From Chitinophaga barathri (GTDB taxonomy: Bacteria > Bacteroidota > Bacteroidia > Chitinophagales > Chitinophagaceae), in the NCBI RefSeq assembly GCF_003807585.1, contig NZ_RMBX01000007.1, positions 124,001 to 188,000 of the forward strand: 64,000 nt of DNA, given 5' to 3'. The first letter of the stretch is position 1; every line of letters begins with the position of its first letter. Made by a program: the position numbers and the translations under genes. The notes beneath the pieces were generated by a model. That model saw only the letters and a list, made by a program, of their open reading frames with translations. It ran no database searches and had not been told where the DNA came from. Below are positions 54,606 through 62,076 of this stretch, piece after piece.

Positions 54606-55932
54606 CTTTTCCGGATTTAGCGGGCGAAATTAAAAACATCTTAGCCAACAGGTAGGAAATCGTAAAAAGGATCGCGAACATCAACAATGTGTAAAACAGC
54701 TCATTGAATACAAAAGGCGCATCCGAAGGAAGCGCGGTAGCCTGGATGAATAATATCGCATAAATTAATGACCCGAATATATTTTTGGGAAGTTTGCTAT
54801 AAAGCTTATTCCTGAAAAATCCGAGAAGCAGGCCAAGTATAAAGGAAAATAAAATAGCGCCAGCCCAGCCATAAAAAATGTATCCAAAAATATTATGCCG
54901 TGCGTTTGGACCGGTACCAAGGTCATCGCCGTAGATAATTTCCGTTATCTGGAACCCCAGTACTTTAGGCCGGTATATATCGAGGAACAGAAAATGATTT
55001 AGAAAGCTAAATAAATTCCCTCCAAAAAGATAATTAAATGAGCCTGCCGGATCAATTTGTTGCAAAACAGTATCATGATATGCCATCACATATATATCCC
55101 CATACCCGACGATCCTATATAACAACATCAGGATAGAATTGCCGAGGTTGGTACCAGCGGTAATGGAGATGATCATGATAGAAAAGAAGACGCTGGCAAT
55201 AAACAGGAGCTTAAGCTTTGATCTCACTTTTTCAAAAAGGTCGCTGCTGATCCCCAGGTTGGGACTGTATAGAACATACGCGAATATAGCCACGATAAGG
55301 GATAGCAGGTTGGATTTTGAACCGGACAGTATAAAAGTGAGGACTGTAAATAACAAGACTGTCACATTAAAGAAAAGATTCCCCAGCTGGTTGACAAAAA
55401 AATCTTTACGGAATAATTTATCGATCAGCAGATAGATCGTAATAAACTGTGCAGTGCCGATAATGTAAAAAATGTACCCTGTGCCTTCATATAAAGTCAG
55501 TCTGGATTTATCGGAGAACAATGGAATGCCTATTTGCTTGTAGCTATAAAGCTGAAAGACAATAAACAGGAATGCAGCTACTCTAAACAGGATAGCTGAT
55601 GTAATCTTTAATGAGATTCTTAGCGGTTGGGGGGGGATTGTCGGAAACTGTGCAGAAATGGGCTTAAATACAAAAAAACCGGCAAAAAGGGCTAGTTCGG
55701 TAAGGATGAAGCTGACAAGGAACTTGTATTCGACGATTCCTTTAAGAAAACAGAAAATTACTGTACTTGCGCTAATTACGTTTGAAAATAGCTGGATGAG
55801 CAAAGGATCGAACAGGCTGTATACCTGTTTACGGAATAGGAAATAATAGATCACTCCCATACATACCGCCAGGAAGGCAAAAGTAGGTATGTCGTTTTGC
55901 AAGTAATCAAAAAGGAAGATAAAAAATTCCAT
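54595..55932 (-). CDS. wzy: O-antigen-polymerase-like membrane protein (Wzy)
   Basis: A 445-residue protein with about 11-12 hydrophobic segments and one longer periplasmic loop (about residues 290-360, with YHDTVLQQIDPAGSFNYL and GDDLGTGPNARHNIFGY), the layout of oligosaccharide repeat unit polymerases. Wzy joins lipid-linked repeat units in the periplasm. Sequence is poorly conserved in this family, so the call rests on topology and locus. AT-rich compared with the housekeeping flank. Confidence 0.82.
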   Translation of the reverse strand: MEFFIFLFDYLQNDIPTFAFLAVCMGVIYYFLFRKQVYSLFDPLLIQLFSNVISASTVIFCFLKGIVEYKFLVSFILTELALFAGFFVFKPISAQFPTIPPQPLRISLKITSAILFRVAAFLFIVFQLYSYKQIGIPLFSDKSRLTLYEGTGYIFYIIGTAQFITIYLLIDKLFRKDFFVNQLGNLFFNVTVLLFTVLTFILSGSKSNLLSLIVAIFAYVLYSPNLGISSDLFEKVRSKLKLLFIASVFFSIMIISITAGTNLGNSILMLLYRIVGYGDIYVMAYHDTVLQQIDPAGSFNYLFGGNLFSFLNHFLFLDIYRPKVLGFQITEIIYGDDLGTGPNARHNIFGYIFYGWAGAILFSFILGLLLGFFRNKLYSKLPKNIFGSLIYAILFIQATALPSDAPFVFNELFYTLLMFAILFTISYLLAKMFLISPAKSGKDGF

Positions 55933-55960
55933 AATGTACTTTATGATCTATTATGTATCG

Positions 55961-56680
55961 TTATTTTGGTTTAAAGAATCGTGAAAATTTCAATAGAATT
56001 GTCTGTAGATATACTAAGAGTCCCAGGTTTTTTCTTACCAGCGATGAATGAACGGCGTCGAACCTGGCGTCGGTCTTTTTTGCGCTTGTACCATCCCGGT
56101 CATTGAATATGGCAACCAGAACCGGTATATAAATAAATTTTGAGGCGCCCAACTCCCTGAATGCTTCGAGGTTATATGCATAGTCTGCACAGATGCTGTA
56201 TTCCAGGGTATATTGCTTTTTACTGTAAATTGATCTGGGGTAGAAGATAGCCTGGTGGGATATATTCCGCCTGGCAAGCAAGCTCGCGCTGGACTGTCCA
56301 TGATACAATATGTGCCGCCCAGGCATATACACATCGCCGTAATACAAGGCATCTTTGTCTGTAATGCGCTCAACAAAATTGCTGATGCTGTCTTGTAGCA
56401 GGTAATCATCCGCCCCGAGAAATAAAAGCCAATCCCCTGTTGCTATCTTGAGGCTTTTATTCATGGCATCATATATGCCTTTGTCGTTTTCACTTGTTTG
56501 ATAATTAATTACATGGCTGTAATTCCTGATAATATCCTGTGTTCCATCGGTAGACCCACCGTCGATAACTATGTACTCAGTGTTTGAATACTGTTGGTCG
56601 GCTACGCTTCGGATCGTCCGTTCCAGTGTTTTTGCCCCGTTATAAACGACCGTGACGATGGAAATTTTATGGTCACTCAC
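55961..56680 (-). CDS. Glycosyltransferase family 2, WcaA-like
   Basis: A 239-residue GT-A enzyme: KISIVTVVYNGAKTLERTI, YIVIDGGSTDGTQDII, ENDKGIYDAMNKSLKIATGD and LFLGADDYL with the metal-binding Asp pair. This is the compact class often found beside colanic-acid-like loci. It overlaps the Gmd-like gene upstream by four bases and stands 28 bases from wzy. Confidence 0.9.
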   Translation of the reverse strand: MSDHKISIVTVVYNGAKTLERTIRSVADQQYSNTEYIVIDGGSTDGTQDIIRNYSHVINYQTSENDKGIYDAMNKSLKIATGDWLLFLGADDYLLQDSISNFVERITDKDALYYGDVYMPGRHILYHGQSSASLLARRNISHQAIFYPRSIYSKKQYTLEYSICADYAYNLEAFRELGASKFIYIPVLVAIFNDRDGTSAKKTDARFDAVHSSLVRKNLGLLVYLQTILLKFSRFFKPK

Positions 56681-57657
56681 AGTTGAGAATTGTTATTTTT
56701 ATTGTTTATGAATGCCTGCTCTTCTTTTATCAGCAGATCGATAACGTCAAAGAAGCTATATTGGTAATCCCAGTTCAGCTCTTTCCTTGCCTGTTCATTG
56801 TCTCCGTAGATATCTTCAATATCTGTAGGCCTTAGCAGGCTTTTGTCTATATAATACTTTTCTGTGGAAATATTGAGAGTTTTGAATACATATTCAATAA
56901 TGCTACGAAGCTTAACGCTTTGCCCGGAACAGATGATATAATCCTTTGGACAGGGTTGCTGCAACATGAGCCACATTGCTTCCACGTATTTCGCCGAATA
57001 CCCGAAATCTCTGGAAATATCAATATTGCCAACTTTCAGCATCCAGTCAGGGTTGTCTTTATTTTGTACTGCTTCGCTGATAATTTTTTTCACAAAGAAA
57101 TTACCCGCCCGCAGGAAGGATTCGTGATTAAATAAAACCCCATTACATGCATACAGTCCGTAAGATTCACGGTAGTTTACCACCATCCAGTATGCCGAAG
57201 CCTTGGAGATAGCGTAGGGGCTGAGCGGGTGCATAGGGGTCTCGATAGTTACAGGCAGGTTTTTGACTTTCCCGTACATTTCACTGCTGGAGGCCTGGTA
57301 AAACTTAATATTTTTTTTGGACAGCCGGATTGCTTCCAGCAAATTGATAACAGAGGTGGTGTTGAATTGCAATGTGCCAATTGGCTGACTGAAAGACAAA
57401 CCTACAGAGCTCTGAGCAGCCAGGTTGTAAATTTCATCGAAATCCTGCGTTTTGATCAGGTTGATAACTGCAGACAAGTCCATCAGATCACATTCCTCGA
57501 TCTGCACCTGATGTTCAATATTGAGGTACGCCAGGCGTTCGAGATTGGCGGTATGATTGTTCCTTGTAATTCCTGTGACACTATATCCCTTTTCCAGCAG
57601 CAACTTTGCCAGGTAGGCGCCATCCTGTCCCGAAATGCCCGTTATTATTGCTTTCAT
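56677..57657 (-). CDS. GDP-mannose 4,6-dehydratase-like SDR, divergent
   Basis: A 326-residue enzyme of the Gmd family but clearly different from the two other copies: GISGQDGAYLAKLLLEKGYS, QASSSEMYGKV in place of [21 protein letters not shown] (YxxxK), NHESFLRAGNFFVKKI in place of the [11 protein letters not shown] block. It may be a true Gmd, a GDP-6-deoxy-mannose reductase (Rmd), or act on another nucleotide sugar. Four-base overlaps with both neighbours place it within the core operon. Confidence 0.85.
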   Translation of the reverse strand: MKAIITGISGQDGAYLAKLLLEKGYSVTGITRNNHTANLERLAYLNIEHQVQIEECDLMDLSAVINLIKTQDFDEIYNLAAQSSVGLSFSQPIGTLQFNTTSVINLLEAIRLSKKNIKFYQASSSEMYGKVKNLPVTIETPMHPLSPYAISKASAYWMVVNYRESYGLYACNGVLFNHESFLRAGNFFVKKIISEAVQNKDNPDWMLKVGNIDISRDFGYSAKYVEAMWLMLQQPCPKDYIICSGQSVKLRSIIEYVFKTLNISTEKYYIDKSLLRPTDIEDIYGDNEQARKELNWDYQYSFFDVIDLLIKEEQAFINNKNNNSQL

Positions 57658-58760
57658 CTCTTAATTGAATTATATAGATTAACGGACTGTTCATATGTCT
57701 TATCCCAGGAAAATAATTTAAGCCTTTCGTACCCCTTTGCTGCCAGCTGTTTTCTGCTATCGCTGTCATCCATCAGGCTTCGGATACAATTGTACAGGGA
57801 ATTTCCGTCTTCGGGATTGAAATACATGGCAGCATCCCCTCCCACTTCCGGCAATGAGCCTCCTGTACTAAGTATGCATGGGCAACCGCAGGCAAAAGCC
57901 TCCAGTACAGGTATGCCGAAGCCTTCATAGAGACTGGGAAATACAAATATCTCCGCATTCTCATATAGATTCCGGAGCGTATCATCGTTAATGGGAAAAT
58001 GATGTATGTGGGTATGTAACCCCTGTTGCCGGATAGCGGCATTTTCACTCTCGGAAAATCTCCCTCCGCCCGCACAAATAATGTGCAGATCATATTGGCG
58101 TACTAGTTCAGGAGCGAGAGTCAGCAGCTCCTGGAAATTCTTATAAGAGTTCCTATTACCCACAAAAAGCAAGTAAGGATGTGAATGCAACCGTTCTTCT
58201 TTTTTGTCTGATAAAACCAGGGAGTTCCCGAGATGAATTACTTTGATTTTACTGCCGTCGGTACCGAAAATATCCATGATATCTTTTTTGGTGGATTCCG
58301 AGATGGCAATCACAGCAGAAGATTCCTGCAGTAGGATTTTTTTATTGTTGAAAATCGTTTTATCCTGTGCGAGTGAAGCATACCTGTTCGAGAACTTTTC
58401 ATGAATCATATCCAGGAAGGTTACAACGAATGGCCTCTTTCCAATGTGTTTCAGGAAATATGGATCGTAATAAGTTGGATGAAAAACATCGTAGTTGGAT
58501 ATTTTTAATTTGGTCAGACTATATGTCTTATTGATAGAATACATCAACCGGGTCTTTCCGCGGAAGTTTTTCCCGGGAACAAACGGTCTGGTTGCCTGGT
58601 ATGTATTTTTATTCAGGTATGCGTTATTGGAAAAGAACAGGGAAACATCGACGTCCATATCAGGGTCATCAATACCCCGTCTGATAACTTCATAATAATA
58701 ACGTGAAATACCACCGAATTCCTGCAGCGTAAACGTTTGATGATCAAATAATACCTTCAT
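57654..58760 (-). CDS. Glycosyltransferase family 4, mannosyltransferase-like
   Basis: A 368-residue GT-B enzyme: FDHQTFTLQEFGGISRYYYE (acceptor loop GGISRY), YLLFVGNRNSYKNFQELL, then FPSLYEGFGIPVLEAFACGC with the EX7E pair and GGSLPEVGGDAAMYFNPED. The FGGISRY and LYEGFGIPVLEA pattern is that of mannosyl- and related transferases using GDP sugars. Part of the overlapping chain. Confidence 0.92.
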   Translation of the reverse strand: MKVLFDHQTFTLQEFGGISRYYYEVIRRGIDDPDMDVDVSLFFSNNAYLNKNTYQATRPFVPGKNFRGKTRLMYSINKTYSLTKLKISNYDVFHPTYYDPYFLKHIGKRPFVVTFLDMIHEKFSNRYASLAQDKTIFNNKKILLQESSAVIAISESTKKDIMDIFGTDGSKIKVIHLGNSLVLSDKKEERLHSHPYLLFVGNRNSYKNFQELLTLAPELVRQYDLHIICAGGGRFSESENAAIRQQGLHTHIHHFPINDDTLRNLYENAEIFVFPSLYEGFGIPVLEAFACGCPCILSTGGSLPEVGGDAAMYFNPEDGNSLYNCIRSLMDDSDSRKQLAAKGYERLKLFSWDKTYEQSVNLYNSIKR

Positions 58761-58762
58761 GG

Positions 58763-59563
58763 TTATTGCCTGATTTTATTGAGAATGGAATTAAAGTCCT
58801 TCGGTAAATAAGACGGCTTTCGGTTAAAAATTTCGCTATAGGCACGGGCTATTTTTCTTTTTACGATACATGAAAATGTAAAACTGGATAATCGTTTTTT
58901 TGTCAGCAGGTGAATATTTTTTCCATTGGAGTATAAATGCAGGCCAAATCGTCCGGCGAGCGCCTCCAGTGAAGCCAGTGTGAATAAAGAGATGTGCTGT
59001 CCCGTTTCAGGTGTGAAGTACCACCAGTTGTTAAAGTTAACGTCCTGGTTTGGTTGCAGCTCCGTAGAAAAAAGTATGTTATCACTGTACTTTAGCATTT
59101 TTTCCATTTCAGCTACGGGGTTTTCCAGGTGCTCAAATACTTCAAAGGCGGTCAGCAATTCAAACCGCAGATTATCGGGAGAAAGATCTGTTATATCAAA
59201 ATGCTTTGCGAACAGGTTCTCACAATAAATATCCTGCCTGTAGTAATCAAATCCGGCATCCCTCATCAGCCGCACCAATACGCCATAGCCACCACCATAG
59301 TCTATGAACTGCTTCGTGGGGTCATAAAATTTCAGAACTATGGCCTGGATGATCGGCAACAGGTGGTTATTCCTGGTTAGCAACCCGATATCAAGCGAGG
59401 TGATTGCATTTTTGTAAGCTTCCTGCAGCCAGTAAGGCTGCTCGGTTTGAATGAATCCGCAACTGGCGCATTTAAAATACTTAACGACATACTTTGAAAG
59501 TACTTTTCCTTCCAGGTGCAAATTGGAAGACGTGTTGCATATTTTGCAGATTACTTGTTCCAA
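58763..59563 (-). CDS. Class I SAM methyltransferase with N-terminal zinc site
   Basis: A 266-residue protein. Two CxxC pairs, CKIC near residue 5 and CASC near residue 34, form a probable zinc site; then IDYGGGYGVLVRLMRDAGF (SAM motif I) and LTAFEVFEHLENPVAEMEKM. Such Methyltransf_23 proteins in polysaccharide loci methylate a sugar or cap a chain; the target here is unknown. It overlaps the flippase gene by 13 bases. Confidence 0.88.
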   Translation of the reverse strand: MEQVICKICNTSSNLHLEGKVLSKYVVKYFKCASCGFIQTEQPYWLQEAYKNAITSLDIGLLTRNNHLLPIIQAIVLKFYDPTKQFIDYGGGYGVLVRLMRDAGFDYYRQDIYCENLFAKHFDITDLSPDNLRFELLTAFEVFEHLENPVAEMEKMLKYSDNILFSTELQPNQDVNFNNWWYFTPETGQHISLFTLASLEALAGRFGLHLYSNGKNIHLLTKKRLSSFTFSCIVKRKIARAYSEIFNRKPSYLPKDFNSILNKIRQ

Positions 59564-60900
59564 ATTCCTTTAGCTTTATTGGTAATTAGTTTACGATATT
59601 GAATAGGAGCCCATACAGATCCGAATAAAAGGCAAATGGATGTCCCAATTATAATGCCGCTTAACCCCAGACTTGTGTACTTGGAAAGATAATAAGAAAG
59701 GGGAATAGTTACAATGCCTGTCAGGATGCTATTAAATAACTGCAGCCTGATCTTGCTGATACTGTTGATATAGGTGGCAAAAATACTGTTCCAGTTGGAA
59801 ATAGTTACAAAAATTGCCATGCCTGCGGACACCGAAAAGGGTACAGTTACCTCGGGGCCTAGCCATAAACGGTACACTTCCCTTGAAAAAACAAGCATAA
59901 TAACTGTGCCGAGAACAGATAACAACCAGACATAAATAAGTTTTCGTACGGAGCCGGATATCCATTGGTTATCATGCCTTACATGTGCTTCTGTAAAAGC
60001 CGGCCAGTAGGGCGTCAATATGATGGAAAATACCATTGTTACAACACTGAAATACCTGAATGCAATATTGTATGGTGTTACTTCGGCGGGGCTGAAGATT
60101 TGGCTGATCATTATATTGTGGGTGGAAAATATGATGATCACCATTACTTGTATAACGAAGAATTGCAGGCCCAAGCCGAAAAGGTCTTTTACCAGGTAAG
60201 ACCGGATGTGAGATACCTTCGGCCTCAAAGAAGAGTACATGGAATCTTTATAGAAAAGAAAAAAATTGGCCAGGAGCAGAACAGCAATTGGGCTTAAGGT
60301 TGTTAATGCCACAAAGTTAAATAGAGAGGGCTGGCTTAATTTTGTCAGAACAAAAGTGAGAAGCAGTACAGTGACGTTGGTGAGGAAGTTAATCAGGCCT
60401 GCAAGCGCCGATCGCTGGCTGGCGGTAACAATTACGCTTATCAGGTCCAGTACGAATTTTAGCCCGAAGGAAAAGAACACCAATAAGGCGCAACGGGTCA
60501 ATATGCTTTCTGAAACGATGTTAGTATTCAGAATTTTTTGCCAGTTGAGGAAGCTATTGATTATAACAAAAAGCAGGAATAATGAACCCATTATGATAGC
60601 AAGGGAGGCATATGCTGTGCTTACATATTGCATGCCTTTTTCCCTGTCGTTGTTAGCCAGGGAGATTGATAATTTATTACGTAAGCCGTTTCCCAGGCCG
60701 ATATCAAAGAAACCTAACCAGCCAATAATGGAACTAAGGGTTAGCCATACACCATAGTTCTCTTTGTCCAGAAACTTTATTATTATAGAAATTAGCAACA
60801 GTGATACCAAGATGCTACCACCTTTGTATATAAAGGCCAACAATACATTTTTCTGTGCACGTTGACTTCGCAATATGCCTAAGCCTTTAGTTGCTTCCAT
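59551..60900 (-). CDS. wzx: Oligosaccharide flippase (Wzx-like)
   Basis: A 449-residue inner-membrane protein with about 12-14 hydrophobic segments and the RfbX/MurJ-like opening (NVLLAFIYKGGSILVSLLLI, NYGVWLTLSSIIGWLGFFDI, GLGNGLRNKLS). It should move lipid-linked repeat units to the periplasmic face, where Wzy polymerises them. Complete. 69 bases separate it from the chain-length gene upstream, with no clear promoter. Confidence 0.92.
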   Translation of the reverse strand: MEATKGLGILRSQRAQKNVLLAFIYKGGSILVSLLLISIIIKFLDKENYGVWLTLSSIIGWLGFFDIGLGNGLRNKLSISLANNDREKGMQYVSTAYASLAIIMGSLFLLFVIINSFLNWQKILNTNIVSESILTRCALLVFFSFGLKFVLDLISVIVTASQRSALAGLINFLTNVTVLLLTFVLTKLSQPSLFNFVALTTLSPIAVLLLANFFLFYKDSMYSSLRPKVSHIRSYLVKDLFGLGLQFFVIQVMVIIIFSTHNIMISQIFSPAEVTPYNIAFRYFSVVTMVFSIILTPYWPAFTEAHVRHDNQWISGSVRKLIYVWLLSVLGTVIMLVFSREVYRLWLGPEVTVPFSVSAGMAIFVTISNWNSIFATYINSISKIRLQLFNSILTGIVTIPLSYYLSKYTSLGLSGIIIGTSICLLFGSVWAPIQYRKLITNKAKGIWNK

Positions 60901-60969
60901 TAATTGGTTAAATGTTTACAGGTTCTCTGTCTCTTATTACTAGAATGTACATTTCGAAGGCCCTGGAGC

Positions 60970-62046
60970 CTAGACCATGATCTTTTTATACAAACGGCGT
61001 AAAATCAAAAAGGCCGCTGTTAGCAAGACGCTTAAAAACGCGCCAATCACAATTCCTTTCAGTTTTCCAAATCTCTTTTTTTCCAAAGGAAGGATTGGAG
61101 TATCAACTATTTGTATAATAGGCGTCTCCTGGGTCATAGACATCCTGCTCAACTCAAGATTTTTCACTACTTCACCATACATGGTCTGTAGTACAATCTT
61201 GTCCCGTGTAACCACCTCAGTTCCTACTTTTGCCAAGCTACGCGCTGGATTCAGGTTGAGGTCCTGTGACGCGGCGGCAGAGTATGTTTTGCGGTTCAGT
61301 AATGTTTCAAGGGAATCAGCTTTCAATTGCAATTTGTCGACGTTGGTCTTAGAACGTTTCGTTTTTGTCTGGATATAAAAATCTGTGGCTTCTTTTACAA
61401 GTGTCTCAGCAAAGTACTTAGAAAAAATATCACTCGGCGAAATGCATTGAACTGCTATGAAACTTAATTTTTTATCGGGTTTAATAACGGATAAGTTCTT
61501 TTTGGTGATTGAAATATATAAGGTATTGAGTATGCTGTCTTGCAGCCGTGTAAAATTTTTTCTGTCGGCTCCGGCGGCAAAACTGATCTTTTTTAAATCC
61601 GGCTTCTTATCATAAACCTCTCTGAGGTTGTTTGAAGTGATATAAAGATCCGCCAGGCTTTGAATTTTCCCGTTTGCGTCAACGGCGGTGAGAAGAGTCT
61701 TCTCCACCATCAGTCTCGATTTCAGGAACTCAATGATGTTGTCTCCTGCGAAAATACCGCTCCCTGAACCTGATCCGAGGTCAATCCCGAACTGACTAGC
61801 CAAGCCAGCATATCCGGCAAGGCCGCCCGACTTATTCTCCTCGAGGACAAATGTGAGATTCGCTATGTATCGGGGCTTGACTAAAAAAGCATATGTGAAG
61901 CCAAGTCCGGCGCCCACCGCGCCAGCCAGTATAAAAAAAAACCATAATCTCCACAGGAACCTGATCCATTCCTTCATTTGAAGGATTAGTTGTTTTATCG
62001 AAAGTTCTTTTTCAGGCTCTTCCTGATTTAGTATAGTTGGCTCCAT
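60970..62046 (-). CDS. Wzz/GumC-type chain-length determinant without kinase domain
   Basis: A 358-residue protein with membrane helices near residues 33-57 (LWFFFILAGAVGAGLGFTYA) and 330-350 (GIVIGAFLSVLLTAAFLILR) and a periplasmic coiled-coil domain between, with the typical Pro-rich IIQIVDTPILPLEKKRFGK before the second helix. It sets polymer length together with Wzy and Wza. No tyrosine-kinase (Walker) part is attached, and none is seen elsewhere in the window. Confidence 0.92.
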   Translation of the reverse strand: MEPTILNQEEPEKELSIKQLILQMKEWIRFLWRLWFFFILAGAVGAGLGFTYAFLVKPRYIANLTFVLEENKSGGLAGYAGLASQFGIDLGSGSGSGIFAGDNIIEFLKSRLMVEKTLLTAVDANGKIQSLADLYITSNNLREVYDKKPDLKKISFAAGADRKNFTRLQDSILNTLYISITKKNLSVIKPDKKLSFIAVQCISPSDIFSKYFAETLVKEATDFYIQTKTKRSKTNVDKLQLKADSLETLLNRKTYSAAASQDLNLNPARSLAKVGTEVVTRDKIVLQTMYGEVVKNLELSRMSMTQETPIIQIVDTPILPLEKKRFGKLKGIVIGAFLSVLLTAAFLILRRLYKKIMV

Positions 62047-62076
62047 GAAATGGTTATTTATCTTAACCTTGAAGGG

